From Lysinibacillus composti (lineage in GTDB: Bacteria; Bacillota; Bacilli; Bacillales_A; Planococcaceae): a stretch of DNA of 64,000 bases. The translations under genes and the position numbers were made by a program. The DNA lies in the NCBI RefSeq assembly GCF_016908465.1, contig NZ_JAFBDY010000001.1, positions 372,001-436,000 of the forward strand, written 5' to 3'. Numbering within the stretch: the first letter of the stretch is position 1; every line of letters begins with the position of its first letter. Below the pieces are notes generated by a model. That model saw nothing but the letters and a program-made list of their open reading frames with translations, had not been told where the DNA came from and ran no database searches. Of this stretch, positions 9,584-18,137 are shown piece by piece.

Positions 9584-10348
9584 TTATTCAGAAAAGTAAT
9601 CATTAATATTTTTGATAATTAAAATAATCGTCATTACTATAAATAGAACACGCACAAAGGTAGCGCCTTTCTTTAGGGCGAATCTTGTTCCAATAAATGC
9701 ACCTGCAATCATAGATAACCCCATAATGAAACCGTATGTATAATTAACTTCCCCTAATATTAAAAACATAATTAAGGCAGCTAAATTACTTATAAAGTTC
9801 AATAATTTGGCATTTCCAGCTGCTTTTAAAAAATCGAAGCCCATAATTAAAAAGATAAAGATAATAAAAGAACCAGTACCGGGCCCGAAAAACCCATCAT
9901 AAAAACCAAGTAAAACAAGACTAGAGAAAAATAGAATACCTCTTTTCCAAGTGAATTCTTTTCGATTTTCAAGTTGACCCCAATCTTTCTTTAACGAAGT
10001 GTAAATTAACACGACAATTAACATGATAATAACTAGAGGCTTTAACATTTGAGGCGGCATAAGATGTACAGTCCAAGCCCCAATCATTGAAAAGATAAAG
10101 ACAAGCGGCAAGATTGGTCCGATTAATTTTAAATCTATTTTTCCTGCTTTTAAAAAAGTTAAAGAGCTTGTGAAATTTCCCATTGACGCAGCAAGTTTAT
10201 TCGTTGCAATGGCAGCTGAGGGGGGAAGACCCACCGAAAGAAGGGCTGGAAGCGTAATAAGACCCCCACCTCCAACAATCGCATTGATAAAAGCGCCTAC
10301 AAATCCAAAAAAGATTAATACAATAATTTTAATAATATCAATTTCCAT
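9584..10348 (-). CDS. TauE/SafE-family sulfite or anion exporter
   Basis: A 254-residue polytopic membrane protein with about eight hydrophobic segments. The first half has FFGFVGAFINAIVGGGGLI and SAAIATNKLAASMGN; the second half has LLGFYDGFFGPGTGSF, the repeated glycine-rich signature of the TauE/SafE (DUF81) family. Such proteins move sulfur oxyanions or related organic anions, but the substrate cannot be read from sequence. A GGGGAT site precedes the ATG. It is not part of the B. subtilis order here, where mntR and others lie, so it may be a local substitution. Confidence 0.85.
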   Translation of the reverse strand: MEIDIIKIIVLIFFGFVGAFINAIVGGGGLITLPALLSVGLPPSAAIATNKLAASMGNFTSSLTFLKAGKIDLKLIGPILPLVFIFSMIGAWTVHLMPPQMLKPLVIIMLIVVLIYTSLKKDWGQLENRKEFTWKRGILFFSSLVLLGFYDGFFGPGTGSFIIFIFLIMGFDFLKAAGNAKLLNFISNLAALIMFLILGEVNYTYGFIMGLSMIAGAFIGTRFALKKGATFVRVLFIVMTIILIIKNINDYFSE

Positions 10349-10454
10349 CTGATAATCCCCTATGCGAATAATACGGTAATCTTATCTAATTTATAGCATT
10401 ATGTAAATAAGAGGAAAAAGATTTTTTGATATAAATATACTTACGAAAAAATTA

Positions 10455-10495
10455 CAAACAAAAACTCGAGTTTAGCATAAGGCTAAACTCGAGTT
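10455..10495 (-). terminator. Terminator of yqhQ
   Basis: A perfect 14-bp stem (10463-10476 with 10482-10495) and a five-base loop sit directly after the yqhQ stop codon. On the minus strand the stem runs into TTTTTGTTTG. Confidence 0.82.
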
Positions 10496-10498
10496 CAC

Positions 10499-11434
10499 TT
10501 AGTCGTGGTTAATGTCACTAATTACCATAGGGTCTTTTTCAATTTCATGTAACTTTTTAAACGATGCAATTGATACTTCTACCATATCATCCTGTGGCTC
10601 TTTTGTTGTTAACAGTTGTAACCATAGTCCTGGATAACCTAAGTATTTTAATACAGGAATGTCACGTACAGCATTTGTTGCTTGTAATACTTCAAATGAA
10701 ATTCCTAATACTACAGGGATTAGTAAGATTCGAATAACAACACGTAACCAAAGTGGATCAGTTGGGAAGAAGAAATAAACAAACATCCCAATAATAACCG
10801 TAAACAAAATAAAACTAGATCCACAACGATAATGTAAACGGGATTGTTTTTGAACATTCTCTACTGTTAATTCCAAACCAGCCTCATAACAGTTAATAAC
10901 TTTATGTTCAGCACCATGGTATTGGAAAACGCGTTTAATAATTGGCGTTAAAGATATAAAATATAGGTAAATTAACAATAATATTAACTTAAAACCAGTT
11001 TCTAATAAGATTTGTCCGGTTTTTCCAGAAACCCATGGAGAAAATAATTCTGCCAAAAATACAGGTACTAATGTAAAGACAAATTTACCAAATAGAAAGG
11101 ATAGGATACCAACGACAGCGACACCAAGAATCATTTGTAGTTTTGAAAGTTCTTGTTCGTTCTCTTCTTCTTCTCCTGGGTTTACCTCATAACGGTCACT
11201 TGCAAACTGTAAATGACGCGATCCAAGACCTGCTGATTCAAGTAAAGCAATATTCCCACGGACAAAAGGAATCTTTTTTAGCTTTTGATAAATTGGTTTT
11301 TTTTCTTTTTTTGCATAAAAATAATCTATCGAATTGTCATTTCGACGAATAGCCGCTACGGTATGGTCTTTTCCCCCAAACATGACACCTTCTAAAAGTG
11401 CTTGTCCTCCATACACAGGTGTTTGACTGCTCAA
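10499..11434 (-). CDS. yqhQ: DUF1385 membrane protein YqhQ
   Basis: A 311-residue member of the DUF1385 family. The N-terminal PVYGGQALLEGVMFGG block and the central FQYHGAEHKVINCYE block are the conserved family signatures; the His and Glu residues suggest a metal-dependent enzyme, but no activity is established to my knowledge. About four to five transmembrane helices fill residues 105-260. Translation starts at a TTG (11434-11432) preceded by GAGTGGTG on the minus strand. It is divergent from yqhR as in B. subtilis. Confidence 0.88.
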   Translation of the reverse strand: MSSQTPVYGGQALLEGVMFGGKDHTVAAIRRNDNSIDYFYAKKEKKPIYQKLKKIPFVRGNIALLESAGLGSRHLQFASDRYEVNPGEEEENEQELSKLQMILGVAVVGILSFLFGKFVFTLVPVFLAELFSPWVSGKTGQILLETGFKLILLLIYLYFISLTPIIKRVFQYHGAEHKVINCYEAGLELTVENVQKQSRLHYRCGSSFILFTVIIGMFVYFFFPTDPLWLRVVIRILLIPVVLGISFEVLQATNAVRDIPVLKYLGYPGLWLQLLTTKEPQDDMVEVSIASFKKLHEIEKDPMVISDINHD

Positions 11435-11566
11435 TATTTACACCACTCTCTTAAAATATGAATATAGGAATGTTCTTATTGTACTAAATTTTTATAAAAA
11501 GCACTACGGGTACGCATATGAAAATTATTTATTGGTGAAACTGTTTGAAAAAAGGCGGTGTATTTT

Positions 11567-12025
11567 ATGTTTTACTTAGCATTTGTGACTAGTTTGGCAG
11601 CATCAATTTTTCTTGCCGTTGGGCTTAAACTTTTAAACTTATTTCATTTTATCAAATGGAATCCAGTAGGATATGCAGAGAAATGGGGGGTACTAGAGCA
11701 AAGTCATGGTTTAGTTCGATGGTTCTTTTTACTGATTGTCCTCTTTATTATTCTTTTTATTTTGTACTTAATCATGCAGTATGTAGCATTAGTTCCACCA
11801 TTTGTAACATCACTTGTCATCGGAGGTGTAATTGCACTATTAGCTGAATGGATAATAAAAGATTTACCAGCTGAACTATCTTCCTTTAAAAAGTTATCAA
11901 TTCCATTTATTGTTACCGTTATTATGACTTCTCGATTTGTATTTGAAACAGCAACTTATCATTTCAAAGCAGCTCACTTCGAGAAACGAAATAAGTTGCC
12001 CTATAAAGACACTGTGATAAAATAA
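11567..12025 (+). CDS. yqhR: YqhR-type four-helix membrane protein
   Basis: A 152-residue protein with four predicted transmembrane helices (about 3-24, 53-76, 78-97 and 107-125) and a basic C-terminus. I choose the ATG at 11567 because AAAGGCGG lies eight bases upstream; the GTG nine bases earlier overlaps that site. No enzyme motif is visible and the function is unknown. Position between yqhQ and aroQ matches B. subtilis yqhR, which is the main basis for the name. Confidence 0.75.
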   Translation: MFYLAFVTSLAASIFLAVGLKLLNLFHFIKWNPVGYAEKWGVLEQSHGLVRWFFLLIVLFIILFILYLIMQYVALVPPFVTSLVIGGVIALLAEWIIKDLPAELSSFKKLSIPFIVTVIMTSRFVFETATYHFKAAHFEKRNKLPYKDTVIK

Positions 12026-12060
12026 AGAAAGGAAAAATATGCAAATAAGGAGCTTTTTAC

Positions 12061-12489
12061 ATGAAATTACTTGTGCTAAATGGACCAAATTTAAATCGAT
12101 TAGGTAAACGTGAACCTGAAATATATGGAAAGGAAACATTAGAGGATATTAAAACAAGGCTAGTGGTGCTAGCAGAAAAATTTAGCTCTACTATTGATTT
12201 TCGACAATCCAATCATGAAGGGGAACTAATAGATTGGATCCATGAGGCAGAAGATACAGGGATAAACGGAATTATCTTTAATCCTGGAGCTTATACGCAT
12301 ACAAGTGTTGCACTTCGAGACGCCATTGCAGCAGTAAATGTGCCGGTTATTGAAGTGCACATTTCTAACATACATAAACGAGAGAGCTTCCGTCATAAAT
12401 CATTATTGGCGGCTGAATGTATTGGACAAATTAGTGGCCTTGGAACTTTTGGGTACGAACTTGCATTAAGAAAATTTCTAGAACAATAG
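12061..12489 (+). CDS. aroQ: 3-dehydroquinate dehydratase, type II
   Basis: Dehydrates 3-dehydroquinate to 3-dehydroshikimate in the shikimate pathway; the type II enzyme is a small dodecamer without a Schiff base. The 142 residues show [17 protein letters not shown] at the N-terminus with the catalytic arginine and tyrosine, [24 protein letters not shown], and the [15 protein letters not shown] substrate loop. It follows yqhR by 35 bases, has an AAGGAG site, and is 14 bases from the peptidase gene, so these form an operon. Confidence 0.95.
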   Translation: MKLLVLNGPNLNRLGKREPEIYGKETLEDIKTRLVVLAEKFSSTIDFRQSNHEGELIDWIHEAEDTGINGIIFNPGAYTHTSVALRDAIAAVNVPVIEVHISNIHKRESFRHKSLLAAECIGQISGLGTFGYELALRKFLEQ

Positions 12490-12503
12490 GAAGGGAATAT
12501 TAG

Positions 12504-13565
12504 ATGATAAAATTAGAAAAATTGCGTAAAGAGATGATCGATCTTAATATTGACGGATTACTAATTACAAATGAGTTTAACCGTCGATATATGACAGACT
12601 TTACTGGGACTGCTGGTGTTGCAATTGTATCAAAGGACGATGCAGTGTTCATAACAGACTTTCGCTATACAGAACAAGCAAAAAAACAAGTAAAAGACTT
12701 CCGTATTGTACAACAAGAAGGTGTTTTAGCGAAAGAAGTTGCAAAGCAAACTGAACAAATGGGTATAAAAACAATTGGTTTTGAAAAAGATACAATGACA
12801 TACGGTATGTTTGAAACTTATAAAAGTTTATTAAAAGCAGATTTAATACCGGTTTCTGGGGTAATTGAAAAAATTCGCTTGATTAAGACTGAACAAGAGA
12901 TTAATATTATTAAGGTTGCATGTGAAATTGCCGATCATGCATTTACTCACATTCTTGGCTTTATTAAGCCAGGTTTAACTGAACTTGAAGTATCGAATGA
13001 ACTAGAATTTTTCATGCGTAAACAAGGGGCTACAGCGTCTTCTTTTGACACAATCGTTGCTAGTGGTGTGCGATCTGCATTACCGCATGGAGTGGCAACA
13101 GATAAGGTGATAGAAAAAGGTGATTTAGTAACTCTTGATTTTGGTGCACTCTATAATGGATACGTTTCAGATATTACACGCACAGTTGCAGTAGGGGAAC
13201 CTTCAGATCAATTAAAAGAAATGTATGATATTGTTTTGCAATCACAATTATTAGCGGTGGAACAAGTTGGTCCTGGTATGACTGGGATTCAGGCAGATTC
13301 AATCGCTCGTGATTATTTAACTTCAAAAGGTTACGGAGAAGCATTTGGGCACTCAACTGGTCATGGCATTGGCCTTGAAGTGCATGAGGGTCCAGCTTTA
13401 TCTTTCCGTTCTGATACATTGTTACAGCCTAACATGGTTGTCACAGTTGAGCCTGGTATTTATTTACCTGGAATTGGTGGCGTACGTATTGAAGACGATA
13501 TTGTAATTACAGAAACAGGAAATGAAAAATTAACTCATTCGAAAAAAGAACTAATTATTTTATAA
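12504..13565 (+). CDS. papA: M24 aminopeptidase (Xaa-Pro dipeptidase type, YqhT)
   Basis: Removes N-terminal residues preceding proline, with two metal ions. The 353 residues comprise an N-terminal creatinase-like domain (1-125) and a pita-bread catalytic domain. The five metal ligands are visible in [17 protein letters not shown] (two Asp), [17 protein letters not shown] (His), [10 protein letters not shown] (Glu) and GGVRIEDDI (Glu). The gene sits between aroQ and efp with gaps of 14 and 13 bases. The pairing of a proline peptidase with EF-P is conserved in Bacillales. Confidence 0.92.
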   Translation: MIKLEKLRKEMIDLNIDGLLITNEFNRRYMTDFTGTAGVAIVSKDDAVFITDFRYTEQAKKQVKDFRIVQQEGVLAKEVAKQTEQMGIKTIGFEKDTMTYGMFETYKSLLKADLIPVSGVIEKIRLIKTEQEINIIKVACEIADHAFTHILGFIKPGLTELEVSNELEFFMRKQGATASSFDTIVASGVRSALPHGVATDKVIEKGDLVTLDFGALYNGYVSDITRTVAVGEPSDQLKEMYDIVLQSQLLAVEQVGPGMTGIQADSIARDYLTSKGYGEAFGHSTGHGIGLEVHEGPALSFRSDTLLQPNMVVTVEPGIYLPGIGGVRIEDDIVITETGNEKLTHSKKELIIL

Positions 13566-13578
13566 TGGAGGAATACCC

Positions 13579-14136
13579 ATGATTTCAGTAAACGACTTCC
13601 GTACAGGACTTACAGTGTTAATTGATGGCCAATTATACCGTGTAATGGATTTCCAACACGTAAAACCAGGTAAAGGAGCTGCATTTGTACGCTCGAAATT
13701 ACGTAATTTACGTAATGGAAACGTTCAAGAAAAAACTTTCCGTGCAGGAGAAAAGGTAGAAAAAGCCCAGATTGATAACCGTAAAATGCAATACTTATAT
13801 GCTCAAGGTGATTCGCATGTATTTATGGACATGGAATCTTATGAGCAAACAGAACTTGCATCTGCACAAATTGAAGATGAATTAAAATATCTTCTTGAAA
13901 ACATGGAAGTTTACATTCAGTCATATCAAGGTGAAATGTTAGGTATCGAATTACCAAACACTGTAACTCTTGTAGTAACAGAAACAGAACCAGGAATTAA
14001 AGGAGATACTGCTTCTGGTGGATCTAAACCAGCAACGCTTGAAACTGGATTAGTTGTTCAGGTTCCATTCTTCGTAAACGAAGGCGATAAATTAATTATT
14101 AATACAAGTGATGGTTCATACGTATCACGTGGATAA
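13579..14136 (+). CDS. efp: Elongation factor P
   Basis: Binds the ribosome between the P and E sites and relieves stalling at polyproline. The 185-residue length and three OB-like domains are standard. The loop that contacts the peptidyl-transferase centre is [12 protein letters not shown], with Lys32 as the residue usually modified in Bacillus. The C-terminal [21 protein letters not shown] segment is the family signature. AATGGAGG provides the ribosome site. A strong terminator follows, so efp ends the yqhR-aroQ-papA-efp transcription unit. Confidence 0.97.
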   Translation: MISVNDFRTGLTVLIDGQLYRVMDFQHVKPGKGAAFVRSKLRNLRNGNVQEKTFRAGEKVEKAQIDNRKMQYLYAQGDSHVFMDMESYEQTELASAQIEDELKYLLENMEVYIQSYQGEMLGIELPNTVTLVVTETEPGIKGDTASGGSKPATLETGLVVQVPFFVNEGDKLIINTSDGSYVSRG

Positions 14137-14143
14137 TATAAAA

Positions 14144-14180
14144 AAACTTGAAGAAATGAAAATTTTCTTCAAGTTTTTTT
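14144..14180 (+). terminator. Terminator after efp
   Basis: AAACTTGAAGAAA (14144-14156) pairs with TTTCTTCAAGTTT (14164-14176), followed by a T run to 14180, just after the efp stop codon. Confidence 0.88.
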
Positions 14181-14467
14181 ATGTTAAACAGATGTAGGCT
14201 AGAGTTCCTGAATTGAAATAGTACATGGTTTTGCGCTTCAGTAAATATAGAAATAATAATTTTTGTATGTTGACGAGTAGTATGTAATTAGTAAATTATA
14301 ATTAAATTTATAGTAAAAAGACCTATATAAAAAACATTTCAAGAAAGATACATAACTTTTTTGCGAATATATGAACTGAATGACAAAAATATATCATTCC
14401 TTTTTTAATGTGGTATTTTATATACATATTTAATAAACAACAAAACAACAAAGAAGGGAAGAGCATT

Positions 14468-14980
14468 ATGTTAAATAAATGGTGGAAAAATAATTCAATT
14501 GCTGCAACGATTATTACATTAGTTAGAGTATATTTAGGATATAGCTTCCTTACAGCTGGATGGGGAAAAATTACGAGCGGTCAATTTGATGCAAGTGGTT
14601 TTATCGGTAATGCAATAAAAAATCCTGTTGTAGGTACAGATGGTGCACCGGTATTTAATGTGTATACAAAGTTCTTAGAAAATGTTGCCTTACCAAATAT
14701 AGAGTTATTTAATGTTTTGGTTCCGTGGGGTGAGTTTTTAGTTGGGGTAGGATTAATGTTAGGCTGTTTAACAACAGCAGCTGCATTTTTTGCGATGGTA
14801 ATGAATTTTTCATTTTTACTAGCCGGAGCAATTTCTCACAATCCAACTGATATTATTATGTCAGTACTAATCATTGCTGCAGGTATGAATGCTGGTAAAG
14901 TTGGTTTAGATCGATATGTTATTCCATTTATTAAAAAGTACAAACAAAATCGAAAAGAAAAATTGGAAGTAAGTCATTAA
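14468..14980 (+). CDS. DoxX-family membrane protein
   Basis: A 170-residue protein with four predicted transmembrane helices (about 12-30, 72-92, 95-118 and 122-142). LVRVYLGYSFLTAGWGKI at the start and VPWGEFLVGVGLMLG in the middle are typical of the DoxX family, linked to quinone or thiol redox stress in some members; the role here is unknown. I start at the ATG at 14468, preceded by AAGGGAAGAG; an upstream in-frame start adds a 20-residue tail without a ribosome site. It stands alone between two terminators, where spoIIIAA and spoIIIAB would be expected. Confidence 0.82.
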   Translation: MLNKWWKNNSIAATIITLVRVYLGYSFLTAGWGKITSGQFDASGFIGNAIKNPVVGTDGAPVFNVYTKFLENVALPNIELFNVLVPWGEFLVGVGLMLGCLTTAAAFFAMVMNFSFLLAGAISHNPTDIIMSVLIIAAGMNAGKVGLDRYVIPFIKKYKQNRKEKLEVSH

Positions 14981-15010
14981 CTATAACATTAAAAATGAAC
15001 TATTAATAAG

Positions 15011-15050
15011 AGCCGATTCATCCTACTTTAAGGATGAATCGGCTTTGCTT
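15011..15050 (+). terminator. Terminator after the doxX gene
   Basis: A perfect 14-bp stem, AGCCGATTCATCCT (15011-15024) with AGGATGAATCGGCT (15031-15044), followed by TTGCTT. Confidence 0.72.
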
Positions 15051-15232
15051 ATATCTGCTAAAGATAATGAAATTTTTATTTCTCATAATTTATAGGTCTA
15101 TTTTCTATATTTTTTTCATCTCTTATCTATTGAGAGTCAAAACATAGTAGTTGGGGAAATGGGTTCGCACCGGAAATGTTGAAACCTGTCTCTATTTATT
15201 TCTAGCTTAGTATTTTTTTAGTAGTGAAGGGG

Positions 15233-15260
15233 TCTATTTTATTGTCCAAGCTCATATAAT
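15233..15260 (+). promoter_or_regulatory. Candidate sigma-E promoter of the spoIIIA operon
   Basis: CATATAAT (15253-15260) differs by one base from the sigma-E -10 consensus CATACAnT, and TCTATTT (15233-15239) lies 13 bases upstream as a weak -35. It is directly before the spoIIIAC ribosome site, which suggests that the operon truly begins at AC in this organism. Confidence 0.4.
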
Positions 15261-15283
15261 GCGTTACACAAGGAGGCGTCGCA

Positions 15284-15490
15284 ATGGAGTTACAAGACGT
15301 TTTGCGAGTAGCAGGGGTAGGGCTAATTATCGCATTACTTCATGTTTTCTTTGAACAAACCGGCAAAAAGGAATTTTCATTCTTTATATTTTTCATTGCA
15401 TATCTCTATATGACAGCTGAACTTATACGATTCTTGCGGCTATTCTTCGATGAAATCTTAACATTCTTTCAATGGCTAACATTGAATTAG
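15284..15490 (+). CDS. spoIIIAC: Stage III sporulation protein AC
   Basis: A 68-residue membrane protein, the same length as in B. subtilis, with two transmembrane helices (about 10-25 and 32-52). It belongs to the mother-cell side of the SpoIIIA-SpoIIQ channel (feeding tube) joining mother cell and forespore after engulfment. AAGGAGG precedes the ATG by seven bases. Here it is the first gene of the operon instead of the third. Confidence 0.9.
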   Translation: MELQDVLRVAGVGLIIALLHVFFEQTGKKEFSFFIFFIAYLYMTAELIRFLRLFFDEILTFFQWLTLN

Positions 15491-15497
15491 GTAACCT

Positions 15498-15875
15498 ATG
15501 ACATATGTATTTTATGCCGTAATTCTACTTCTAGTTTTAATGCTAATTAAAGAATCGATTAACAAACTACATGGACTAATAGCAGTAATCTTTTTTTTCA
15601 TACTACTCCATTTCCTTTTGTCGATGATGATTATTCCTTTTATTGAGCAACTTCTTTCGTATGTACACTCAGTACCGTACGTTCCTCAACTTGTGTATTC
15701 TGCTCTTTTTTATCAGCTTGGGTCTTTATTTCATAAGATTTTTGAAGAAGAGGAATATGAAGCGATTGGTGAGATGGTTATGATTGCAATACGTATTGTG
15801 CTGTTAGCGTACTGGACTGCAGAAGTTGCAAAGGTATTATCAAATTTTTCTTCTATTTTACAAAAGCTTCAATAA
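15498..15875 (+). CDS. spoIIIAD: Stage III sporulation protein AD
   Basis: A 125-residue polytopic membrane protein, slightly shorter than the B. subtilis product (133 residues from memory). Four hydrophobic segments are visible, with VYSALFYQLGSLFHKIFEEE and the downstream amphipathic stretch typical of SpoIIIAD. It follows spoIIIAC by seven bases with only a weak TAGGT ribosome site, so it may rely on translational coupling. SpoIIIAD is part of the same mother-cell membrane complex. Confidence 0.85.
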   Translation: MTYVFYAVILLLVLMLIKESINKLHGLIAVIFFFILLHFLLSMMIIPFIEQLLSYVHSVPYVPQLVYSALFYQLGSLFHKIFEEEEYEAIGEMVMIAIRIVLLAYWTAEVAKVLSNFSSILQKLQ

Positions 15876-15887
15876 GGGGCTTTGACA

Positions 15888-16808
15888 ATGAATGTGATTA
15901 ACGATGTATTATCTATTTTTACAGACCCATTAAAAATTGCTGGACAATCTATCATCTTGATTGTCACCTATACAATCGTCTTCTTGATCATAGAAGCGTT
16001 TGCACCAAAATTTAAAAATTGGGCTGATGTACTGTTTATTGTTGTCCTCTTGCTAACGCTTGGACAAACCGTCATGGATTCATTTTCACTTATGGGGCAA
16101 TTGGCAGGTATCTTTTCAGACTTCTTTATGGCTCTTTACCCAGTATTAGCATCCTTGTTAGTTATTTTAAATGCTGTTTTTTCCTTTGTAGCATGGAGTC
16201 CAATCATTTTTTTTATTTTTCAAGCTCTCATTTTTTTATGTAAAAACATCTTGATACCTGCCATAACGGTTTCTTTAATTCTTGATTTTTGTACTAGGTT
16301 TATTCAAGAAATGTCCTTTTCGAAGGCATCTGATTTAATTCGCGGTTCAGTAATGACACTCATTACAGCTACACTACTTGCAATGATGACTGTTTTATCA
16401 TTTACAGGAGTTGCTTTTTTTACAATTGATCGAACGATAGCAACTCCCGCTAAAAAAGTGATTGAGCAAACGATTCCAATTGTTGGATCACTTATTGTGG
16501 AAGGATTCTCTATTTTTCAAAAATATCAATCTACTGCAACAACTGTCGCTGGATTTAGTGCAATGACTGCCTTTTGGCTTGCAGCGTTTTATCCGGCAGG
16601 TAAATTACTAATTCACGCAATGACTTTTAAATTTCTAGCTGCAATTATAGAACCATTTACAAGCGGATCGGTAAGTGGGCTAATTGATGATGTTGGGAAA
16701 TCTCTATTAGTTCTATGTGCTGTTGCGTTATTGCTTGGAATTGCCTTTGTTTTTATTTGGCTATTGTTAATGGTCATTATGCAGCTTGGGGTGGGGAAAA
16801 CCTTTTGA
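15888..16808 (+). CDS. spoIIIAE: Stage III sporulation protein AE, N-terminally short
   Basis: A 306-residue protein with about seven transmembrane helices filling residues 20-300, equivalent to the membrane part of SpoIIIAE. B. subtilis SpoIIIAE has about 399 residues with a signal peptide and an extracytoplasmic N-terminal region; that part is missing here. The ATG at 15888 is chosen because AAGGGG lies eight bases upstream. FYPAGKLLIHAMTFKFLAAI and FTSGSVSGLIDDVGKSL near the C-terminus fit the family. The stop codon overlaps the TTG start of the next gene. Confidence 0.85.
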   Translation: MNVINDVLSIFTDPLKIAGQSIILIVTYTIVFLIIEAFAPKFKNWADVLFIVVLLLTLGQTVMDSFSLMGQLAGIFSDFFMALYPVLASLLVILNAVFSFVAWSPIIFFIFQALIFLCKNILIPAITVSLILDFCTRFIQEMSFSKASDLIRGSVMTLITATLLAMMTVLSFTGVAFFTIDRTIATPAKKVIEQTIPIVGSLIVEGFSIFQKYQSTATTVAGFSAMTAFWLAAFYPAGKLLIHAMTFKFLAAIIEPFTSGSVSGLIDDVGKSLLVLCAVALLLGIAFVFIWLLLMVIMQLGVGKTF

Positions 16809-16942
16809 TCAAACTAGTAGCGATTATCATAATAGGAAAATGTTTATTATTACTTGCTGATGAAAAAGACATAATGGTTTATGTCAAACTTGCTACATTA
16901 CTAATTTTTATTACAACTTTGTTAGATTTTATTAATCTCTAA
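16805..16942 (+). CDS. spoIIIAF: Miniature stage III sporulation protein AF
   Basis: A 45-residue frame starting at a TTG that overlaps the spoIIIAE stop (TTGA), with GGGTGGGG about eight bases upstream. It consists almost entirely of two transmembrane helices (about 1-16 and 23-43), with LADEKDIMVYVK between. That two-helix layout matches the N-terminal membrane part of SpoIIIAF; the roughly 150-residue soluble domain of the B. subtilis protein (206 residues from memory) is absent. Assignment rests on position between AE and AG plus topology, so a truncated remnant and a functional mini-protein are both possible. Confidence 0.6.
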   Translation: MIKLVAIIIIGKCLLLLADEKDIMVYVKLATLLIFITTLLDFINL

Positions 16943-17013
16943 AGCATAGAGTTGGACATACCATCATACAATGTTGTGAAACGTTGTAGAAAGGGGGCGC
17001 AAAAGAACGTGAG

Positions 17014-17421
17014 GTGGAAAAGAAAAAATGGTCATTTCAAAAAATATTAATCATTCCGGTAATAGTGTTTGCGTTCATTGCGTACATTTCTTTAACGTCA
17101 AATGAATCGAAGCTAGAGCAAAATGATACAGATCCTGAAAGTAGACTTGAACATACTCTAAGTCAGATAAAAGGCGTTGGACAAGTTGAAGTATATTTCC
17201 ATTATGATAATACTACTACCTCAAACGCTGATAGCATGCTAAGTGATTACTTTCGTTCAAGTAGTAATGGAACTACTGTATCTGGTTTGCTCGTTGTATC
17301 GGAAGGGGCGTCTGAGCCAGCAATTAAAAAGGAGCTTTTAGAAACAATTAGTCGAGTAATGCAAATGCCTACTCACAGAATCATGATTGTACCGATGGAG
17401 AGTAAAGGAGATGAACAATGA
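17014..17421 (+). CDS. spoIIIAG: Stage III sporulation protein AG, short form
   Basis: A 135-residue protein with an N-terminal transmembrane helix (about 11-27) and a ring-building-motif domain containing LEHTLSQIKGVGQVEVYFHY and GLLVVSEGASEPAIKKELL, both typical of SpoIIIAG. The B. subtilis protein has about 229 residues; the region that forms the extended beta-barrel insertion appears much reduced here. It starts at a GTG whose AAGGGGG site is rather distant (about 16 bases). The last four bases overlap spoIIIAH (ATGA). Confidence 0.85.
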   Translation: MEKKKWSFQKILIIPVIVFAFIAYISLTSNESKLEQNDTDPESRLEHTLSQIKGVGQVEVYFHYDNTTTSNADSMLSDYFRSSSNGTTVSGLLVVSEGASEPAIKKELLETISRVMQMPTHRIMIVPMESKGDEQ

Positions 17422-17963
17422 AAGTAAAAAGAAGAACAGTATGGCTATTAACGCTATTAAGCTTAGCTGCCGTGATTTCAGTGTATTATGTATTTGAACC
17501 AAATCGTGATGTGGATCTGTTAACGGTGTTCACAGATGGCACATTAGAGGAAACATCATTATCAGGGGTAGAAGAAGAGGTAGCAAGTACAACACCAACA
17601 TATTCTGAAAGCCATTTATTCGAAGAAATGAGAATGGAAGTTAGCAATGAGCGTAGCCAATTACGTGAACAATTAACACAAAAAATTGCATCTGAAGACT
17701 ATACAGCTGAAGAGAAAAATGAAGCATTTAATGAAATGAATCAATTAATTCAACTTGAATCTTCTGAAGCAATGCTTGAAATGTTAATTGAATCACTAGG
17801 TTACTCAGATGCTTTAGTGAGAGTAGAGGATGATAAAGCGTTAGTATCAGTATTAACAGATGAAATTTCAAAGCAACAAGCAAATGAAATCATTTACATC
17901 GTAAAATCAGAGATTGAAGATGTGAGTGAAGTAACGGTTAAACCTGAATCCAACCATTATTAA
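17418..17963 (+). CDS. spoIIIAH: Stage III sporulation protein AH
   Basis: Mother-cell partner of forespore SpoIIQ in the intercellular channel. The 181-residue protein has a transmembrane helix at about 7-27, an acidic linker, and a C-terminal YscJ/FliF-like ring domain (about 85-178) with the ISKQQANEIIYIVKSEIEDV segment. It is modestly shorter than the B. subtilis protein (218 residues from memory), mostly in the linker. It is the last gene of the operon, followed by a terminator at 18006. Confidence 0.9.
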   Translation: MKVKRRTVWLLTLLSLAAVISVYYVFEPNRDVDLLTVFTDGTLEETSLSGVEEEVASTTPTYSESHLFEEMRMEVSNERSQLREQLTQKIASEDYTAEEKNEAFNEMNQLIQLESSEAMLEMLIESLGYSDALVRVEDDKALVSVLTDEISKQQANEIIYIVKSEIEDVSEVTVKPESNHY

Positions 17964-18005
17964 TTGTAATTACAATCTAAAGTTGTTGCATAACAGAAAA
18001 GTGCG

Positions 18006-18042
18006 CAGTGCTTCGTTTTTACATACGAAAGCACTGTTTTTT
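18006..18042 (+). terminator. Terminator of the spoIIIA operon
   Basis: CAGTGCTTCGT (18006-18016) pairs with ACGAAAGCACTG (18025-18036) with one bulged A, followed by TTTTTT. Confidence 0.82.
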
Positions 18043-18137
18043 ACGTAATTTAATTAATTTTGCAATAATGTATTTTAAAATGAAATAAAAAACTATAAAA
18101 TGGTAGATGTAACAAAAAAACTAAAGGGGTGTCCATA

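Larger units (their letters stand above)
14981..15283. other. Spacer before spoIIIAC without spoIIIAA/AB remnants
   Basis: About 300 bases. It holds a terminator (15011-15050) and a possible sigma-E promoter (15233-15260). I read the six frames for SpoIIIAA or SpoIIIAB-like segments, including Walker motifs, and saw none. Confidence 0.6.
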
